Shown: positions 50,610-62,083 of the stretch, one piece after another | How positions within the stretch are numbered: position 1 is the first letter of the stretch | Layout: the number at the start of each line of letters is the position of its first letter | Assembly: GCF_000223985.1 (NCBI RefSeq) | Contig: NZ_AFWV01000013.1 | Span: 62,001 to 126,000 of the forward strand | Length of the DNA stretch: 64,000 nt | Direction: 5' to 3' | From: Thiocapsa marina 5811 | Lineage (GTDB): Bacteria; Pseudomonadota; Gammaproteobacteria; Chromatiales; Chromatiaceae | The notes under the pieces: model-generated | Seen by the model: the letters and a program-made list of their open reading frames with translations, nothing else | What the model was told of the DNA's origin: nothing | The model's database searches: none | Program-made: the position numbers and the translations under genes

Positions 50610-51785
50610 ATGGCCTGGAACGAGCCAGGTGGCGGTAACAAAGACCCTTGGAGCGGCAAGGGCGGCGGTGACCAGGGCCCCCCCGATCTCGACGAGGTCG
50701 TGCGGAAGCTCCAGGAGCGCCTAGGTGGTTTGTTCGGCGGGAATAAACCCTCCGGCGGATCGTCCGGCGGTGGCGGCGGCTTCAATCTCCCCGGCGGAGA
50801 CTTCAGCTCGCGCGCCGTCGGAATCATCGTCGGGATCCTGCTGATCATCTGGCTGGCGACCGGCATCTACATCGTCGAGCCTGCCGAGCGAGGAGTCGTG
50901 ACGCGCTTCGGTGCTTACGTCGATACCACGGGTCCGGGCCCTCACTGGCATGTCCCTTGGCCATTCGAGACGGTTACCAAGGTCAATGTCGACGAGATCT
51001 CGACCTTCAGCCACTCCGCCTCGATGTTGACCCAGGACGAGAACATCGTCGATGTGGAGCTGACCGTTCAGTCCCGCATCCAAGACGCTGCCGACTACCT
51101 GTTTCAAGTTGCCGATCCGGATCAGACCCTGCGCGATGCCACCGTCACGGTGGTACGCGTGACCGTGGGCGGGAGCAAGCTCGACTTCGTCATGACGGAA
51201 GGTCGCGGCGCCGTTGCCGTCACCATTCAGGAACGCGTTCAGGCGCTGATGGACCAATACCAAACAGGCTTGTTGGTGACGTCGGTGAACATGCAGCCGG
51301 CAAAACCGCCGGAGCAGGTCAAGGCGGCCTTCGACGACGCCATCAAGGCGCGTGAGGACAAGGAGCGGCTGGAGAATCAGGCCGAGGCCTACGCCAACGA
51401 GGTCCTCCCGCAGGCACGCGGCGAGGCGGCTCGCATCATCGCCGACGCTCGCGCATACCGCGATCAGGTCGTCGCCAGATCCGAAGGTGAGACGGCGCGC
51501 TTCACGGCGATCCTCACCGAGTATCTGATGGCACCGGAGGTGACGCGCCAGCGTCTTTACCTGGAAACGATGGAGCAGGTCTTGGGTGATAGCAACAAGG
51601 TCATCATCGATGTGGAAAACGGCGGCGACAGCCTTCTCTACCTACCGATCGACCAACTCATCAAGCAGCGTCCGGACACGGCGGCGACCCTGTCGAAGCC
51701 CGAGCCATCCGCCCCGGCCATTGCATCGGAGGCTGCCGATCGCCCGCAACGCTCGGTCGACCGTGATCGGAGGGTGCGGCAATGA
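50610..51785 (+). CDS. hflK: FtsH protease activity modulator HflK
   Basis: 391 aa from ATG 50610 (GGAG 5-6 nt upstream). A Gly-rich cytoplasmic start (residues 1-65), a TM helix about 70-89 (GIIVGILLIIWLATGIYIV), then a periplasmic SPFH/prohibitin domain (AERGVVTRFGAYVDTTGPG). Assembles with HflC into the ring that encloses FtsH. ATGA overlap with hflC couples their translation. Confidence 0.96.
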   Translation: MAWNEPGGGNKDPWSGKGGGDQGPPDLDEVVRKLQERLGGLFGGNKPSGGSSGGGGGFNLPGGDFSSRAVGIIVGILLIIWLATGIYIVEPAERGVVTRFGAYVDTTGPGPHWHVPWPFETVTKVNVDEISTFSHSASMLTQDENIVDVELTVQSRIQDAADYLFQVADPDQTLRDATVTVVRVTVGGSKLDFVMTEGRGAVAVTIQERVQALMDQYQTGLLVTSVNMQPAKPPEQVKAAFDDAIKAREDKERLENQAEAYANEVLPQARGEAARIIADARAYRDQVVARSEGETARFTAILTEYLMAPEVTRQRLYLETMEQVLGDSNKVIIDVENGGDSLLYLPIDQLIKQRPDTAATLSKPEPSAPAIASEAADRPQRSVDRDRRVRQ

Positions 51786-52651
51786 ATAAGCTGAAAACCT
51801 TCTTGCCGCTCGGCTTGGCCGGTCTCGTGATCGCGGTCTATGCCTTCACCTTCGTCGTACAGCAGTACGAGGTCGCGATCAAGCTGCGACTTGGTCAGAT
51901 CATCGGTGACGACTATCAGCCCGGTCTGCATTTCAAGGTGCCGGTCCTGAACAATATCAAGGTGTTCGATCGGCGGATCCAGACAATGGATTCGCGTCCG
52001 GAGCGTTTCCTCACGATCGAGAAGAAGGATGTCATCGTCGACTCCTACACCAAATGGCGCATTTCCAACGCCGCGCAATTCTTCCGCTCGACCGGCGGCA
52101 GCATTGCACGAACCTCTCGCCTTCTGTCGGAACGCGTCAACACGAGCCTTCGCAACGAGTTCGGCAAGCGCACGATCCAAGAGGTCGTCTCCGACGATCG
52201 TCTCGCTCTGATGGCCCTGCTGACCAAGGAGGTGAATGAGAACGCCCAGGATCTCGGGATCGAGGTGGTGGACGTGCGCGTGAAGAAGATCGACCTGCCG
52301 CCCGAGGTCAGCGAATCCGTCTACTCGCGGATGCGTGCCGAGCGCGAACGCGTCGCCCGGGATCTTCGGGCGCAAGGCGGGGAGGCGGCGGAACGTATCC
52401 GCGCGGATGCCGATCGCCAGCGCACCGTCATCGTCGCCGAAGCCTTTCGAGAGTCCGAGGAGACGCGAGGCGAGGGCGATGCACGGGCCGCTCAGATCTT
52501 TGCGAACGCATTCAACCAGGATCGCGAGTTCTACGCCTTCTTCCGGAGCTTGAGTGCCTACCGATCGGCACTCGGGCAGGAACGCGACGTGATGGTTTTG
52601 GATCCGGACTCCGACTTCTTCCGATTCTTCCGCGACCCCGCCGGGGAGTAA
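51782..52651 (+). CDS. hflC: Protease modulator HflC
   Basis: 289 aa. N-terminal TM (LKTFLPLGLAGLVIAVYAF), SPFH domain (VVQQYEVAIKLRLGQIIGD), then a helical region (RMRAERERVARDLRAQGGEA) and the conserved C-terminus DPDSDFFRFF. Partner of HflK in the FtsH complex at the inner membrane. Confidence 0.96.
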   Translation: MNKLKTFLPLGLAGLVIAVYAFTFVVQQYEVAIKLRLGQIIGDDYQPGLHFKVPVLNNIKVFDRRIQTMDSRPERFLTIEKKDVIVDSYTKWRISNAAQFFRSTGGSIARTSRLLSERVNTSLRNEFGKRTIQEVVSDDRLALMALLTKEVNENAQDLGIEVVDVRVKKIDLPPEVSESVYSRMRAERERVARDLRAQGGEAAERIRADADRQRTVIVAEAFRESEETRGEGDARAAQIFANAFNQDREFYAFFRSLSAYRSALGQERDVMVLDPDSDFFRFFRDPAGE

Positions 52652-52673
52652 CCCCCTGACCTTCGTGCTTCAC

Positions 52674-52701
52674 CGAACGCCTCGGCTGTCCGAGGCGTTC
52701 G
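52674..52701 (+). terminator. Strong hairpin downstream of hflC
   Basis: A perfect 12-bp stem CGAACGCCTCGG/CCGAGGCGTTCG with loop CTGT. No T-run follows, so it may act as a processing or 3'-protecting hairpin rather than a classical terminator. A lone CGCGGTTTA repeat terminus lies just beyond at 52717-52725. Confidence 0.65.
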
Positions 52702-52830
52702 CGTATCCGGCGCCGACGCGGTTTAGCGTTGGACAAACGCGCCGACGTCTGAAAAGATGCCCGCCTTTGGCCGGCGTGCCCGCTCAGGGTGCACTCGGAT
52801 CCGCATTGAGTGTCTCGGGGTCACGCCTTG

Positions 52831-53013
52831 GTGCATGATGTCTTGGTTGCGCTTGCGCTTGTGTTGGTTATCGAAGGCATTTGGCCTTTTCTGAATCCGG
52901 ACGGGTTTCGACGCGTCCTCCTTCTGATGGCTGCCGAGGACAAGCGTGCGCTGCGCATCGCCGGCCTCGCCAGTATGCTCGCGGGCGTGGGCCTGCTCTA
53001 CTTGGTCAACTAA
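52831..53013 (+). CDS. DUF2065 family membrane protein
   Basis: 60 aa from GTG 52831 (MHDVLVALALVLVIEG); a GTG 7 codons upstream is in frame. Two TM helices (VLVALALVLVIEGIWPF and IAGLASMLAGVGLLYLV) with the family NPDGFRR loop. YjeT-like proteins regularly lie between hflC and hisZ/purA. The function is unknown. Confidence 0.88.
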   Translation: MHDVLVALALVLVIEGIWPFLNPDGFRRVLLLMAAEDKRALRIAGLASMLAGVGLLYLVN

Positions 53014-53096
53014 GGCTGATCAACTGGGCTGCTCAACTGGCGGTACCGCGCCCGAGGCGCGCCCATCGAGACTGAAGAATCGGGGCTACAGAACGC

Positions 53097-54281
53097 ATGA
53101 ACGAGGAACGCTGGCTGTTGCCGGCCGGGATCGACGAGGTACTGCCTGCACAGGCACGCATCATGGAGACCCTGCGGCGCGAGCTGTTGGATCTCTACGC
53201 GAGCTGGGGCTACGAGCTCGTCATCCCGCCTTTCATCGATTATCTGGAGTCGCTCTTGACCGGAACCGGTCAGGATCTCGACCTTCAGACCTTCAAGCTG
53301 ACCGACCAGCTCAGCGGGCGGCTGCTCGGCGTGCGCGCCGACATGACCCCGCAGGTCGCCAGGATCGATGCCCACCACCTCAGACGCGATGCACCGACTC
53401 GGTTGTGTTATCTCGGGACGGTTCTGCACACCCGGAGCGACGGATTCGCCGGGACCCGTAGCCCCCTGCAGATCGGGGCCGAGATTTACGGACACTCGGG
53501 GATCGAGAGCGATACCGAGATCCTGCGGTTGATCATGCTGACCTTGCGAGCCGCCGGGATCGGGGAAACCTATCTGGACCTGGGGCATGTAGGCATCTAT
53601 CGCGGTCTCGCGCGTCAAGCCGGATTGTCGCCCGCCGGCGAGCACGCCTTGTTCGACGCGCTCCAGCGCAAAGCGGTTCCGGAGATCGAGACGCTGATCG
53701 CGCAGCTCGGCCTCGGCGGTGCCCCGGCGCGCATGTTGTCGGCCTTGGCGGAGCTCAACGGGGCGGACGCGCTCACGCGGGCCGAGACGCTCCTGCGCGA
53801 GGCCGATCGCCCGGTTCGCGAGGCCGTCGACTACTTGCGCCGACTCGCCGACGAGCTCGGTCGCTGGCTCCCGGACGTCTCCATCCATTACGATCTGGCG
53901 GAGCTGCGCGGTTACCGGTATAAGACGGGGGCGGTTTTTGCTGCCTTTGTCCCCGGCTGGGGGTTGGAGATCGCGCGCGGCGGGCGTTACGACGACATCG
54001 GGCGCGTCTTCGGTCGCGCACGACCCGCCGTCGGCTTCAGCACGGATTTGAAGGAGCTGCTGCGTCACGGAAAGCGGTCCGACCCGAATGCACCGGCGAT
54101 CTGCGCGCCCTGGTCCACGTCGCCGGCATTGCAGGAGGCCGTCGATCGGCTTCGCGCTTCGGGTCGGCGGGTCGTCCATGCGCTGCCCGGGATCGAGCGG
54201 GATCTGCGGGATCCGGACTGCCGGCAGATGCTGGTCGAGCGTGACGGGCGTTGGGAACTAGACGATATCCTCGCGGAGTAG
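53097..54281 (+). CDS. hisZ: ATP phosphoribosyltransferase regulatory subunit
   Basis: 394 aa. It resembles class II histidyl-tRNA synthetase catalytic cores (LLPAGIDEVLPAQA, GYELVIPPFIDYLESLLTG, VRADMTPQVARIDA, RYDDIGRVFGRARPAVGFS) but lacks the anticodon-binding domain, as expected for HisZ, which activates the short HisG. The conserved hflC-DUF2065-hisZ-purA order supports it. Confidence 0.95.
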   Translation: MNEERWLLPAGIDEVLPAQARIMETLRRELLDLYASWGYELVIPPFIDYLESLLTGTGQDLDLQTFKLTDQLSGRLLGVRADMTPQVARIDAHHLRRDAPTRLCYLGTVLHTRSDGFAGTRSPLQIGAEIYGHSGIESDTEILRLIMLTLRAAGIGETYLDLGHVGIYRGLARQAGLSPAGEHALFDALQRKAVPEIETLIAQLGLGGAPARMLSALAELNGADALTRAETLLREADRPVREAVDYLRRLADELGRWLPDVSIHYDLAELRGYRYKTGAVFAAFVPGWGLEIARGGRYDDIGRVFGRARPAVGFSTDLKELLRHGKRSDPNAPAICAPWSTSPALQEAVDRLRASGRRVVHALPGIERDLRDPDCRQMLVERDGRWELDDILAE

Positions 54282-54285
54282 ATGA

Positions 54286-55587
<1,302 letters not shown>

Positions 55588-55602
55588 TGCGCGCCTGACG
55601 CT

Positions 55603-55869
55603 ATGGATACTGCCGTCGCGGACCTTTTGATCGAGGGGCTCTGGCTGATGGCCATCGGCCTTGGGATCGTCTTTACCTTCCTGGTGACGCTGGTTGGCCT
55701 GCTCATGCTGATGTCGAAGGCCGTGGCGCGCTGGGGTCCCGAGGATGCGCCCCCGGCGACCGGCGTCGCGGCCCATTCGATCGCACCATCCCCGGCAGCA
55801 GACGGCGATCGACTGGTTGCGGTCGTCGGCGCGGCGATCCAGGCCTATCGCCGACGCCATCGACCTTGA
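55603..55869 (+). CDS. oadG: Oxaloacetate decarboxylase gamma subunit (OadG)
   Basis: 88 aa. One TM helix (LMAIGLGIVFTFLVTLVGLLMLMS) is followed by a Pro/Ala linker and a conserved short C-terminal motif (LVAVVGAAIQAYRRRH). It anchors the alpha subunit to the membrane beta subunit. 15 nt after purA. Confidence 0.9.
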   Translation: MDTAVADLLIEGLWLMAIGLGIVFTFLVTLVGLLMLMSKAVARWGPEDAPPATGVAAHSIAPSPAADGDRLVAVVGAAIQAYRRRHRP

Positions 55870-56038
55870 CGCAACGATCGCGCCGTGTCGTGCCGCGACC
55901 GGGTTCTTCCGCTAGCCTCCCGCGTCACGTCTTTTTCGTGCCCCGCCGTCTGAGGATGACGGATTCCTGCGTCTGCGGGCCGGCGGCGGGCGCGTGCCAT
56001 GCCGATCGATCATCACTTAACCCGAGACCGAGTTCCGC

Positions 56039-57832
56039 ATGAAGCCATCCAACCCGCTTGCGATCACCGATGTTGTCCTGCGCGACGCTCACCAATCACT
56101 CCTCGCGACGCGTCTGCGCATCGAGGACATGCTCCCTATCGCACCCAAGCTGGACGAGGTCGGCTATTGGTCGATCGAAAGCTGGGGCGGGGCAACCTTC
56201 GACGCGTGTATCCGATATCTCGGTGAAGACCCCTGGGAGCGACTGCGCCTGCTCAAGGCCGCGATGCCGAAAACGCCTCAGCAGATGCTGCTGAGAGGAC
56301 AGAACCTGCTCGGCTATCGGCACTATGCGGACGATCTGGTCGAGACCTTCGTAGAGCGCGCCGCCCTCAACGGAATCGACGTGTTCCGCATCTTCGATGC
56401 CATGAACGACGTGCGTAACCTCGAGACCTCCGTGAAGGCCGCCTTGGCGACCGGCAAGCACGCCCAAGGCACCATGTCCTACACGGTCAGCCCGGTGCAC
56501 GATCTGGAGTACTGGGTCGATATGGGTCGTCGGCTGGAAGATATGGGTTGCCATTCGATCTGCATCAAGGACATGGCCGGCTTGCTCAAACCCTATGTCG
56601 CCGAGACCTTGGTGACACGATTGAAGGAGACCTGCAGCGTCCCGATCGCGATGCAGAGCCATGCCACGACCGGAATGAGCACCGGCACGATCCTGAAAGC
56701 CGCCGAGGCGGGCATCGACATGGTCGATACCGCCATTTCCTCGATGAGCATGACCTACGGTCATTCGCCGACCGAGTCCGTCGTCGCCATCCTGGAGGAT
56801 ACGGATCGCTCGACCGGGTTGAATCTTCCCCTGCTGGAAGAGATCGCGTCCTATTTCCGCGAGGTACGGAAGAAGTACGCCAAATTCGAAGGCGCGCTCA
56901 AGGGGGTGGACTCGCGCATCCTGGTCGCTCAAGTGCCCGGCGGCATGCTCACCAACATGGAGAACCAGCTCCGCGAGCAGGGGGCCACCGACCGTCTCGA
57001 CGCGGTCCTGATCGAGATCCCCAAGGTCCGAGAAGAGCTGGGGTTTCTCCCGTTGGTCACGCCGACCTCCCAGATCGTCGGCAGCCAGGCCGTCCTCAAT
57101 GTCCTGATGGGCGAGCGCTACAAGAGCATCACCAACGAGACAGCCGGCGTCCTCAAAGGCGAGTACGGTGCGACCCCGGCCCCGGTCAACGTCGAGCTTC
57201 AGCAGCGCGTTCTGGCCGAGGGCGAGGCACCGATCACCTGCCGTCCGGCCGACAACCTCACCCCCGAGCTCGACGTGCTCACCGCAGAGCTGCAACGCCT
57301 GGCCGAGGAGCGCTCCCTGACGCTTGCCTCGGATGTCGTGGATGATGTGCTGACCTATGCCCTGTTCCCTCAGGTTGGACTCAAGTTCCTGGAAAATCGC
57401 AACAATCCCGGTTTCTTCGAGCCGCCGCCGTGGGATGAGCCGGTACGCCCCGGCTTGGTCGAGTCTGCCGCTGCGCCGGTTGCGGTCCCTCCCGTCGCCG
57501 AGCGCTATCGGGTCGAGGTGGACGGTCGCAACTATCACGTCGTCGTCTCTCCCGAGGGCGCCGTGGCCGTGGAGCCGCAGGCGGCCGTTGCGAGCGCCAC
57601 GTCATCGCCCCCCGCCGCGGGTCGCGACGTGCCGGCCCCGCTTGCGGGCACCGTGGTTGCAGTCAAGGTCAAGCCCGGGCAGGTCATCGCGTCCGGGGAG
57701 CTGATCATGCTGCTCGAGGCCATGAAGATGGAGACCGAGGTCCGCTCGCCGCAAGGCGGAACCGTGCTTGCGATCTCGGTGAAGGAGGGCGACAGCCTCC
57801 AAGTCGGCCAGACACTGCTGACCCTGGGCTGA
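56039..57832 (+). CDS. oadA: Oxaloacetate decarboxylase alpha subunit (biotin-dependent)
   Basis: 597 aa. Carboxyltransferase TIM barrel ([53 protein letters not shown]), conserved carboxylase domain, Pro/Ala linker and a biotinyl domain with EAMKMET (biotin Lys563). It removes CO2 from oxaloacetate onto biotin; decarboxylation at OadB drives Na+ export. A 169-bp gap separates it from oadG. Confidence 0.95.
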   Translation: MKPSNPLAITDVVLRDAHQSLLATRLRIEDMLPIAPKLDEVGYWSIESWGGATFDACIRYLGEDPWERLRLLKAAMPKTPQQMLLRGQNLLGYRHYADDLVETFVERAALNGIDVFRIFDAMNDVRNLETSVKAALATGKHAQGTMSYTVSPVHDLEYWVDMGRRLEDMGCHSICIKDMAGLLKPYVAETLVTRLKETCSVPIAMQSHATTGMSTGTILKAAEAGIDMVDTAISSMSMTYGHSPTESVVAILEDTDRSTGLNLPLLEEIASYFREVRKKYAKFEGALKGVDSRILVAQVPGGMLTNMENQLREQGATDRLDAVLIEIPKVREELGFLPLVTPTSQIVGSQAVLNVLMGERYKSITNETAGVLKGEYGATPAPVNVELQQRVLAEGEAPITCRPADNLTPELDVLTAELQRLAEERSLTLASDVVDDVLTYALFPQVGLKFLENRNNPGFFEPPPWDEPVRPGLVESAAAPVAVPPVAERYRVEVDGRNYHVVVSPEGAVAVEPQAAVASATSSPPAAGRDVPAPLAGTVVAVKVKPGQVIASGELIMLLEAMKMETEVRSPQGGTVLAISVKEGDSLQVGQTLLTLG

Positions 57833-57837
57833 GCGGA

Positions 57838-58971
57838 ATGGAGGCGCTTCTCACCCTGTGGCAGTCCACCGGTATCGCCAACGTCACGTGGCGCGAGCTG
57901 CTGATGCTCTTCGTCGGTCTCGGTCTCATCTATCTGGCGATCGCCAAACGCTTCGAGCCGCTCCTGCTGCTGCCCATCGGCTTCGGCGCGATCCTCTCGA
58001 ACATTCCGGTCGCCGGAATGGCGGGGCCGGACGGCATGATCGGGATGATCTATCACGTCGGTGTCGAGACCGGCATTTTCCCTTTGCTGATCTTCCTCGG
58101 CGTCGGTGCACTCACCGATTTCAGCGCCTTGATCGCCAGGCCTTCGACACTGCTGCTCGGAGCCGCAGCGCAGTTCGGGATCTTCGCGACGCTGATCGGT
58201 GCACTTGCCCTCAACCTGCTGCCCGGGTTCGATTTCAGCCTGGCCGACGCCGCCGCCATCGGCATCATCGGCGGCGCGGACGGGCCGACGGCGATCTTTT
58301 TGGCTTCGCGCCTTGCACCCGATCTCCTCGGCGCAATCGCGGTTGCCGCCTATTCCTACATGGCGCTGGTGCCGATCATTCAGCCGCCGATCATGCGCGC
58401 CTTGACGACCAAGGCCGAGCGCAGTGTCGTGATGGAGCAGCTGCGGCCGGTCTCGCGCCTGGAGCGGATCCTGTTTCCCTTCGCGGTCCTCTTTCTTTGC
58501 GCCCTGCTGTTGCCCTCGGCTGCCCCGCTGATCGGCATGCTCACCTTGGGCAATCTCCTGCGCGAGAGCGGCGTCGTAGAGCGCCTCAGTCGAGCGGCTC
58601 AAAACGAGATCATCAACGTCGTCACCATCCTCCTGGGGCTGGCGATCGGGTCCAAGCTCTCCGGCGAACTCTTTCTGACGACGCAGACGTTGGGGATTCT
58701 GGTGCTCGGCGCCGTTGCCTTCAGCATCGGTACGGCAGCCGGCGTGATCATGGGCAAGATCATGTGTCGTCTCAGCGGAGGAAAGGTGAATCCCTTGATC
58801 GGTGCTGCCGGCGTCTCCGCGGTGCCCATGGCCGCGCGGGTGGTGAACAAGGTCGGGCTGTCCGAGAACCACCACAATTTCCTGCTCATGCACGCTATGG
58901 GTCCGAATGTTGCCGGCGTGATCGGCTCGGCGGTCGCCGCAGGCGTGCTGCTCGCTCTCGTGGGCACCTGA
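57838..58971 (+). CDS. oadB: Oxaloacetate decarboxylase beta subunit
   Basis: 377 aa, about ten TM helices. The conserved [17 protein letters not shown] and [19 protein letters not shown]-like region ([20 protein letters not shown]) plus [20 protein letters not shown] are OadB Na+-channel signatures. Six nt after oadA. It couples carboxybiotin decarboxylation to Na+ extrusion across the inner membrane. Confidence 0.95.
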   Translation: MEALLTLWQSTGIANVTWRELLMLFVGLGLIYLAIAKRFEPLLLLPIGFGAILSNIPVAGMAGPDGMIGMIYHVGVETGIFPLLIFLGVGALTDFSALIARPSTLLLGAAAQFGIFATLIGALALNLLPGFDFSLADAAAIGIIGGADGPTAIFLASRLAPDLLGAIAVAAYSYMALVPIIQPPIMRALTTKAERSVVMEQLRPVSRLERILFPFAVLFLCALLLPSAAPLIGMLTLGNLLRESGVVERLSRAAQNEIINVVTILLGLAIGSKLSGELFLTTQTLGILVLGAVAFSIGTAAGVIMGKIMCRLSGGKVNPLIGAAGVSAVPMAARVVNKVGLSENHHNFLLMHAMGPNVAGVIGSAVAAGVLLALVGT

Positions 58972-59032
58972 GGGTCAGGGTCAGCCGAGCTGCACCGCGG
59001 CATAGAGGACGTCAGTCCGGTCGCGGTTTAGG

Positions 59033-59062
59033 TTGACGTTATGGCCGTAAATACGCTATTTT
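59033..59062 (+). promoter_or_regulatory. Sigma-70-like promoter for yceD-rpmF
   Basis: TTGACG (59033-59038), 18-bp spacer, TATTTT (59057-59062). A start site about 7 nt later would fall only a few bases before the yceD ATG at 59072, implying a leaderless or near-leaderless mRNA. A lone CGCGGTTTA repeat terminus abuts the -35. Confidence 0.6.
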
Positions 59063-59071
59063 GGCGCGCTT

Positions 59072-59662
59072 ATGTCGAGTGCACCTCTTGAGCCGATCGA
59101 CCCATGGCGAGCTTGCCGCCGTGAAATTGCCATCAACGGCGAGGTGCCGTTGAGCCGGATGCGGCGGCTCAACGCTGCCGTCGATGCCCCGGAGGGCGCG
59201 GCGCGGCGGATCGATTCGGCGCTCGCGGATTCGGCAATCGGCGACACGGTCGGTTACGAGTTGCAGTTCGGCCGGGATCGGGAAGGCCGGTGTATCGTAA
59301 CGGGTCGGGTACGCGCCACTCTGCGGCTACTCTGCCAACGCTGTCTCGACCCGCTCGAGGTTCCGGTCGACGCCCGGATCGAGCTCGCCTTGATTCGCCG
59401 CGACGAGGATGCGCTCGATCTGCCCGAGCATCTCGACCCTTGGCTGGTGAACGAAGAGCGGCTCGATCCTCTGGATATCCTCGAGGATGAGCTGCTGCTG
59501 GCGGTTCCGGTGGTTCCGAGACATCCACGCGGATCCTGCGCGTCGGTGCCGGTCGAGGGTGACGCGGCTTCGGGACAGACAGGGGCTGCGCAGGCGGGAT
59601 CGGAAACGAGGCGCCGACCCTTCGAGATCTTGTCCGCTCTCAAGCGACCCCGGGGGGAATGA
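59072..59662 (+). CDS. yceD: YceD family (DUF177) protein
   Basis: 196 aa. The family motif [13 protein letters not shown] (Cys88, Cys91) with [15 protein letters not shown] before it and the acidic [19 protein letters not shown] after are clear. YceD always precedes rpmF and is implicated in 23S rRNA maturation in relatives. No obvious ribosome-binding site before its ATG. Confidence 0.92.
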   Translation: MSSAPLEPIDPWRACRREIAINGEVPLSRMRRLNAAVDAPEGAARRIDSALADSAIGDTVGYELQFGRDREGRCIVTGRVRATLRLLCQRCLDPLEVPVDARIELALIRRDEDALDLPEHLDPWLVNEERLDPLDILEDELLLAVPVVPRHPRGSCASVPVEGDAASGQTGAAQAGSETRRRPFEILSALKRPRGE

Positions 59663-59789
59663 TCGTAGGGAGACGATCTCGGTGCACCGTCTCTTGCGCC
59701 GAAGCTGCCCGACATTTTTCGTTGATAGTTTTGGTAAACAGATCGCGATTCCGCTCGAGTGGCGGCCGCGCGTTATTCGGAGATTACAG

Positions 59790-59966
59790 ATGGCCGTTCA
59801 ACAGAATCGAAAAACCCCCTCCAAGCGCGGCATGCGTCGCTCGCACGACGCTTTGAGCAAGCCGACCCTGTCGGTCGACCCCACCAGCGGCGAGACCCAC
59901 CTTCGCCACCACGTGACGCCCGACGGTTTCTACCGCGGCCGCAAGGTTCTGGACCGCTCTGAGTGA
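59790..59966 (+). CDS. rpmF: 50S ribosomal protein L32
   Basis: 58 aa. [20 protein letters not shown] is the L32 N-terminus; the C-terminus ([15 protein letters not shown]) lacks zinc-binding cysteines, so it is the Cys-free form. GGAG 8 nt before ATG. Part of the large ribosomal subunit. Confidence 0.97.
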   Translation: MAVQQNRKTPSKRGMRRSHDALSKPTLSVDPTSGETHLRHHVTPDGFYRGRKVLDRSE

Positions 59967-60028
59967 CCGTACGCGGTCGCCTCGGAGCCTCGAAAACAGC
60001 GCAAGACCGCAGCTCGAACGTTCTCGGG

Positions 60029-61057
60029 ATGGGACCTGTCTCGACAATTGCGCTCGACGCGATGGGCGGCGATCACGGCCCGGGTGTCGTGGTCGCCTCT
60101 GCGCTGCGCTTCCTCGCCGCCTCGGATCGAGTCGATCTGATCCTCGTCGGCGACGAGGCGAAGATCGGTCGGCACCTCGGAAGCGCGGATCGGACCCGGC
60201 TGAAGATCCGTCCGACGACTCAAGAGGTCGGCATGGACGAGGCGCCTTCCAAGGCCCTACGGGGTAAGAAGGACTCCTCGATGCGCGTCGCCATCGATTT
60301 GGTCAAGAGCGGGGAGGCCGACGCCTGCGTCAGCGCGGGCAACACGGGCGCCCTGATGGCGACCGCGCGATTCGTGCTCAAGACCCTGCCGAGTGTCGAT
60401 CGCCCGGCGATCATCACGGCGGTGCCTTCTCTTCACGGACACACCCACATGCTCGATCTGGGTGCGAACGTCGATTGCACGGCAGAGCATCTCTTTCAGT
60501 TCGCGGTCATGGGCAGTGAGTTGGTCACCGCCGTCGAGGGTGTCGCGGCGCCGCGTGTGGCGCTCCTGAACATCGGTCAAGAAGAAATCAAGGGCAACGA
60601 GCAGGTCAAGCAGGCGAACGAGCTGCTCCTGCGCAGCGGCTTGAACTATGTCGGCTATGTCGAAGGAGACGGAATCTTTCTCGACGACATCGACGTGGTC
60701 GTCGCCGACGGATTCGTCGGGAACGTGGCGCTCAAGTGCAGCGAAGGCGTCGCCAAATTCGTCCGTCACTCGCTGAGCACGCAATTCAAGCGGACCTGGT
60801 TCAGCAGGCTTGCCGGGCTTGCCGCGATGCCCATTCTCAAGCAATTCCGGCGCACGATGGATCCCCGTCGCTACAATGGCGCCAGCCTCCTCGGCCTGCG
60901 CGGAATCGTGATCAAGAGTCACGGCGGAGCTGACGAGATCGCGTTCGAGAACGCAATCCATATCGCGCTGAAGGAGATTCACGCGAACATCCCCAAGCGG
61001 ATCGGCGAGCAAGTCGGCCGGCACCTCGACAGCGGACACTACAAGGCGATTGCCTGA
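60029..61057 (+). CDS. plsX: Phosphate acyltransferase PlsX
   Basis: 342 aa from ATG 60029 ([20 protein letters not shown]), the usual PlsX start; the open frame extends 22 codons upstream. [25 protein letters not shown], and [10 protein letters not shown] are family motifs. It converts acyl-ACP to acyl-phosphate for phospholipid synthesis. Stop overlaps the fabH ATG (TGATG). Confidence 0.95.
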   Translation: MGPVSTIALDAMGGDHGPGVVVASALRFLAASDRVDLILVGDEAKIGRHLGSADRTRLKIRPTTQEVGMDEAPSKALRGKKDSSMRVAIDLVKSGEADACVSAGNTGALMATARFVLKTLPSVDRPAIITAVPSLHGHTHMLDLGANVDCTAEHLFQFAVMGSELVTAVEGVAAPRVALLNIGQEEIKGNEQVKQANELLLRSGLNYVGYVEGDGIFLDDIDVVVADGFVGNVALKCSEGVAKFVRHSLSTQFKRTWFSRLAGLAAMPILKQFRRTMDPRRYNGASLLGLRGIVIKSHGGADEIAFENAIHIALKEIHANIPKRIGEQVGRHLDSGHYKAIA

Positions 61058-62013
61058 TGATTTACTCGCGCATCCTGGGGACCGGGAGTCACCTCCCGGC
61101 CCGGACGATGACGAATGCCGATCTCGAGGCGATCGTCGACACCACGGCGACCTGGATCTTCGAACGCACCGGCATCGAAAAACGCCATTTGGTGTCCGAA
61201 GGGGAAACCTGTTGCGACCTCGCCGAGGTGGCGGCACGTCGAGCGCTGGATGCTGCCGGTCTGCAGCCTTCCGACATCGACCTGATCGTCGTCGCCACCA
61301 CGACACCGGATCAGTTTTTCCCGAGCACAGCCTGCCTTCTGCAGCAGCGTCTCGGTATTCGCGGTTGCCCCGCCTTCGATCTACAGGCGGTCTGCACGGG
61401 TTTCGTCTACGCGGTCAGCGTTGCCGATAAGTTCATCCGCACGGGTGCCGCCACACGGGCACTGGTGGTCGGGGCCGAGGCGCTTTCACGCATCCTCAAC
61501 TGGGAGGACCGCGGCACCTGCGTGCTCTTCGGAGACGGGGCCGGAGCGGTGGTCTTGGAGGCGGCCGACGAGGCGGGCATCATTTCCACGCATCTGCATG
61601 CAGACGGCTCCTACAAGGACTTGCTCCAAGTCCCCGGGGGGCTCGGCAACGGCCATCCCGAAGCCCGATTCATGGAGATGAAGGGGAACGAGGTCTTCCG
61701 GGTCGCGGTGACGACGCTCGGGCGCATCGTCGACGAGACCCTGGCGGCGGCCGGTCTGTCCAAGTCCGACATCGACTGGTTGATTCCGCACCAGGCGAAC
61801 ATTCGCATCATTCAGGCAACCGCGCGCAAGCTGGATCTGCCGATGGAGCGCGTCGTGGTCACGGTGGCGGAGCACGGCAATACCTCTGCGGCCTCGATTC
61901 CGCTGGCGTTCGATCAAGCGGTGCGTGACGGGCGCATTCAACGTGGCGAGCTCCTCTTGATGGAAGCCTTCGGGGGTGGTTTCACCTGGGGTTCGGTCTT
62001 GGTTCGTTACTGA
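61057..62013 (+). CDS. fabH: Beta-ketoacyl-ACP synthase III
   Basis: 318 aa. Catalytic triad Cys in [13 protein letters not shown] (about 112), His in IPHQANIRI and Asn in [10 protein letters not shown]. Condenses acetyl-CoA with malonyl-ACP to start fatty acid synthesis. [14 protein letters not shown] is typical of FabH. Confidence 0.97.
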   Translation: MIYSRILGTGSHLPARTMTNADLEAIVDTTATWIFERTGIEKRHLVSEGETCCDLAEVAARRALDAAGLQPSDIDLIVVATTTPDQFFPSTACLLQQRLGIRGCPAFDLQAVCTGFVYAVSVADKFIRTGAATRALVVGAEALSRILNWEDRGTCVLFGDGAGAVVLEAADEAGIISTHLHADGSYKDLLQVPGGLGNGHPEARFMEMKGNEVFRVAVTTLGRIVDETLAAAGLSKSDIDWLIPHQANIRIIQATARKLDLPMERVVVTVAEHGNTSAASIPLAFDQAVRDGRIQRGELLLMEAFGGGFTWGSVLVRY

Positions 62014-62017
62014 TCGG

Positions 62018-62047
62018 TTTGTTGGCGTTCGATTTGTTGCCGTTCGA
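62018..62047. repeat. Two tandem 15-bp repeats before fabD
   Basis: TTTGTTGGCGTTCGA and TTTGTTGCCGTTCGA, adjacent, one mismatch, in the 70-bp fabH-fabD gap. Confidence 0.9.
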
Positions 62048-62083
62048 TTTGTCTTAGGGTCGTTGCCGATAAGGATGACACAC

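Noticed and set aside
61976-62083. A 36-codon N-terminal extension of fabD
   Set aside because: It is translated from the 15-bp tandem repeats; the family start at 62084 has its own ribosome-binding site.
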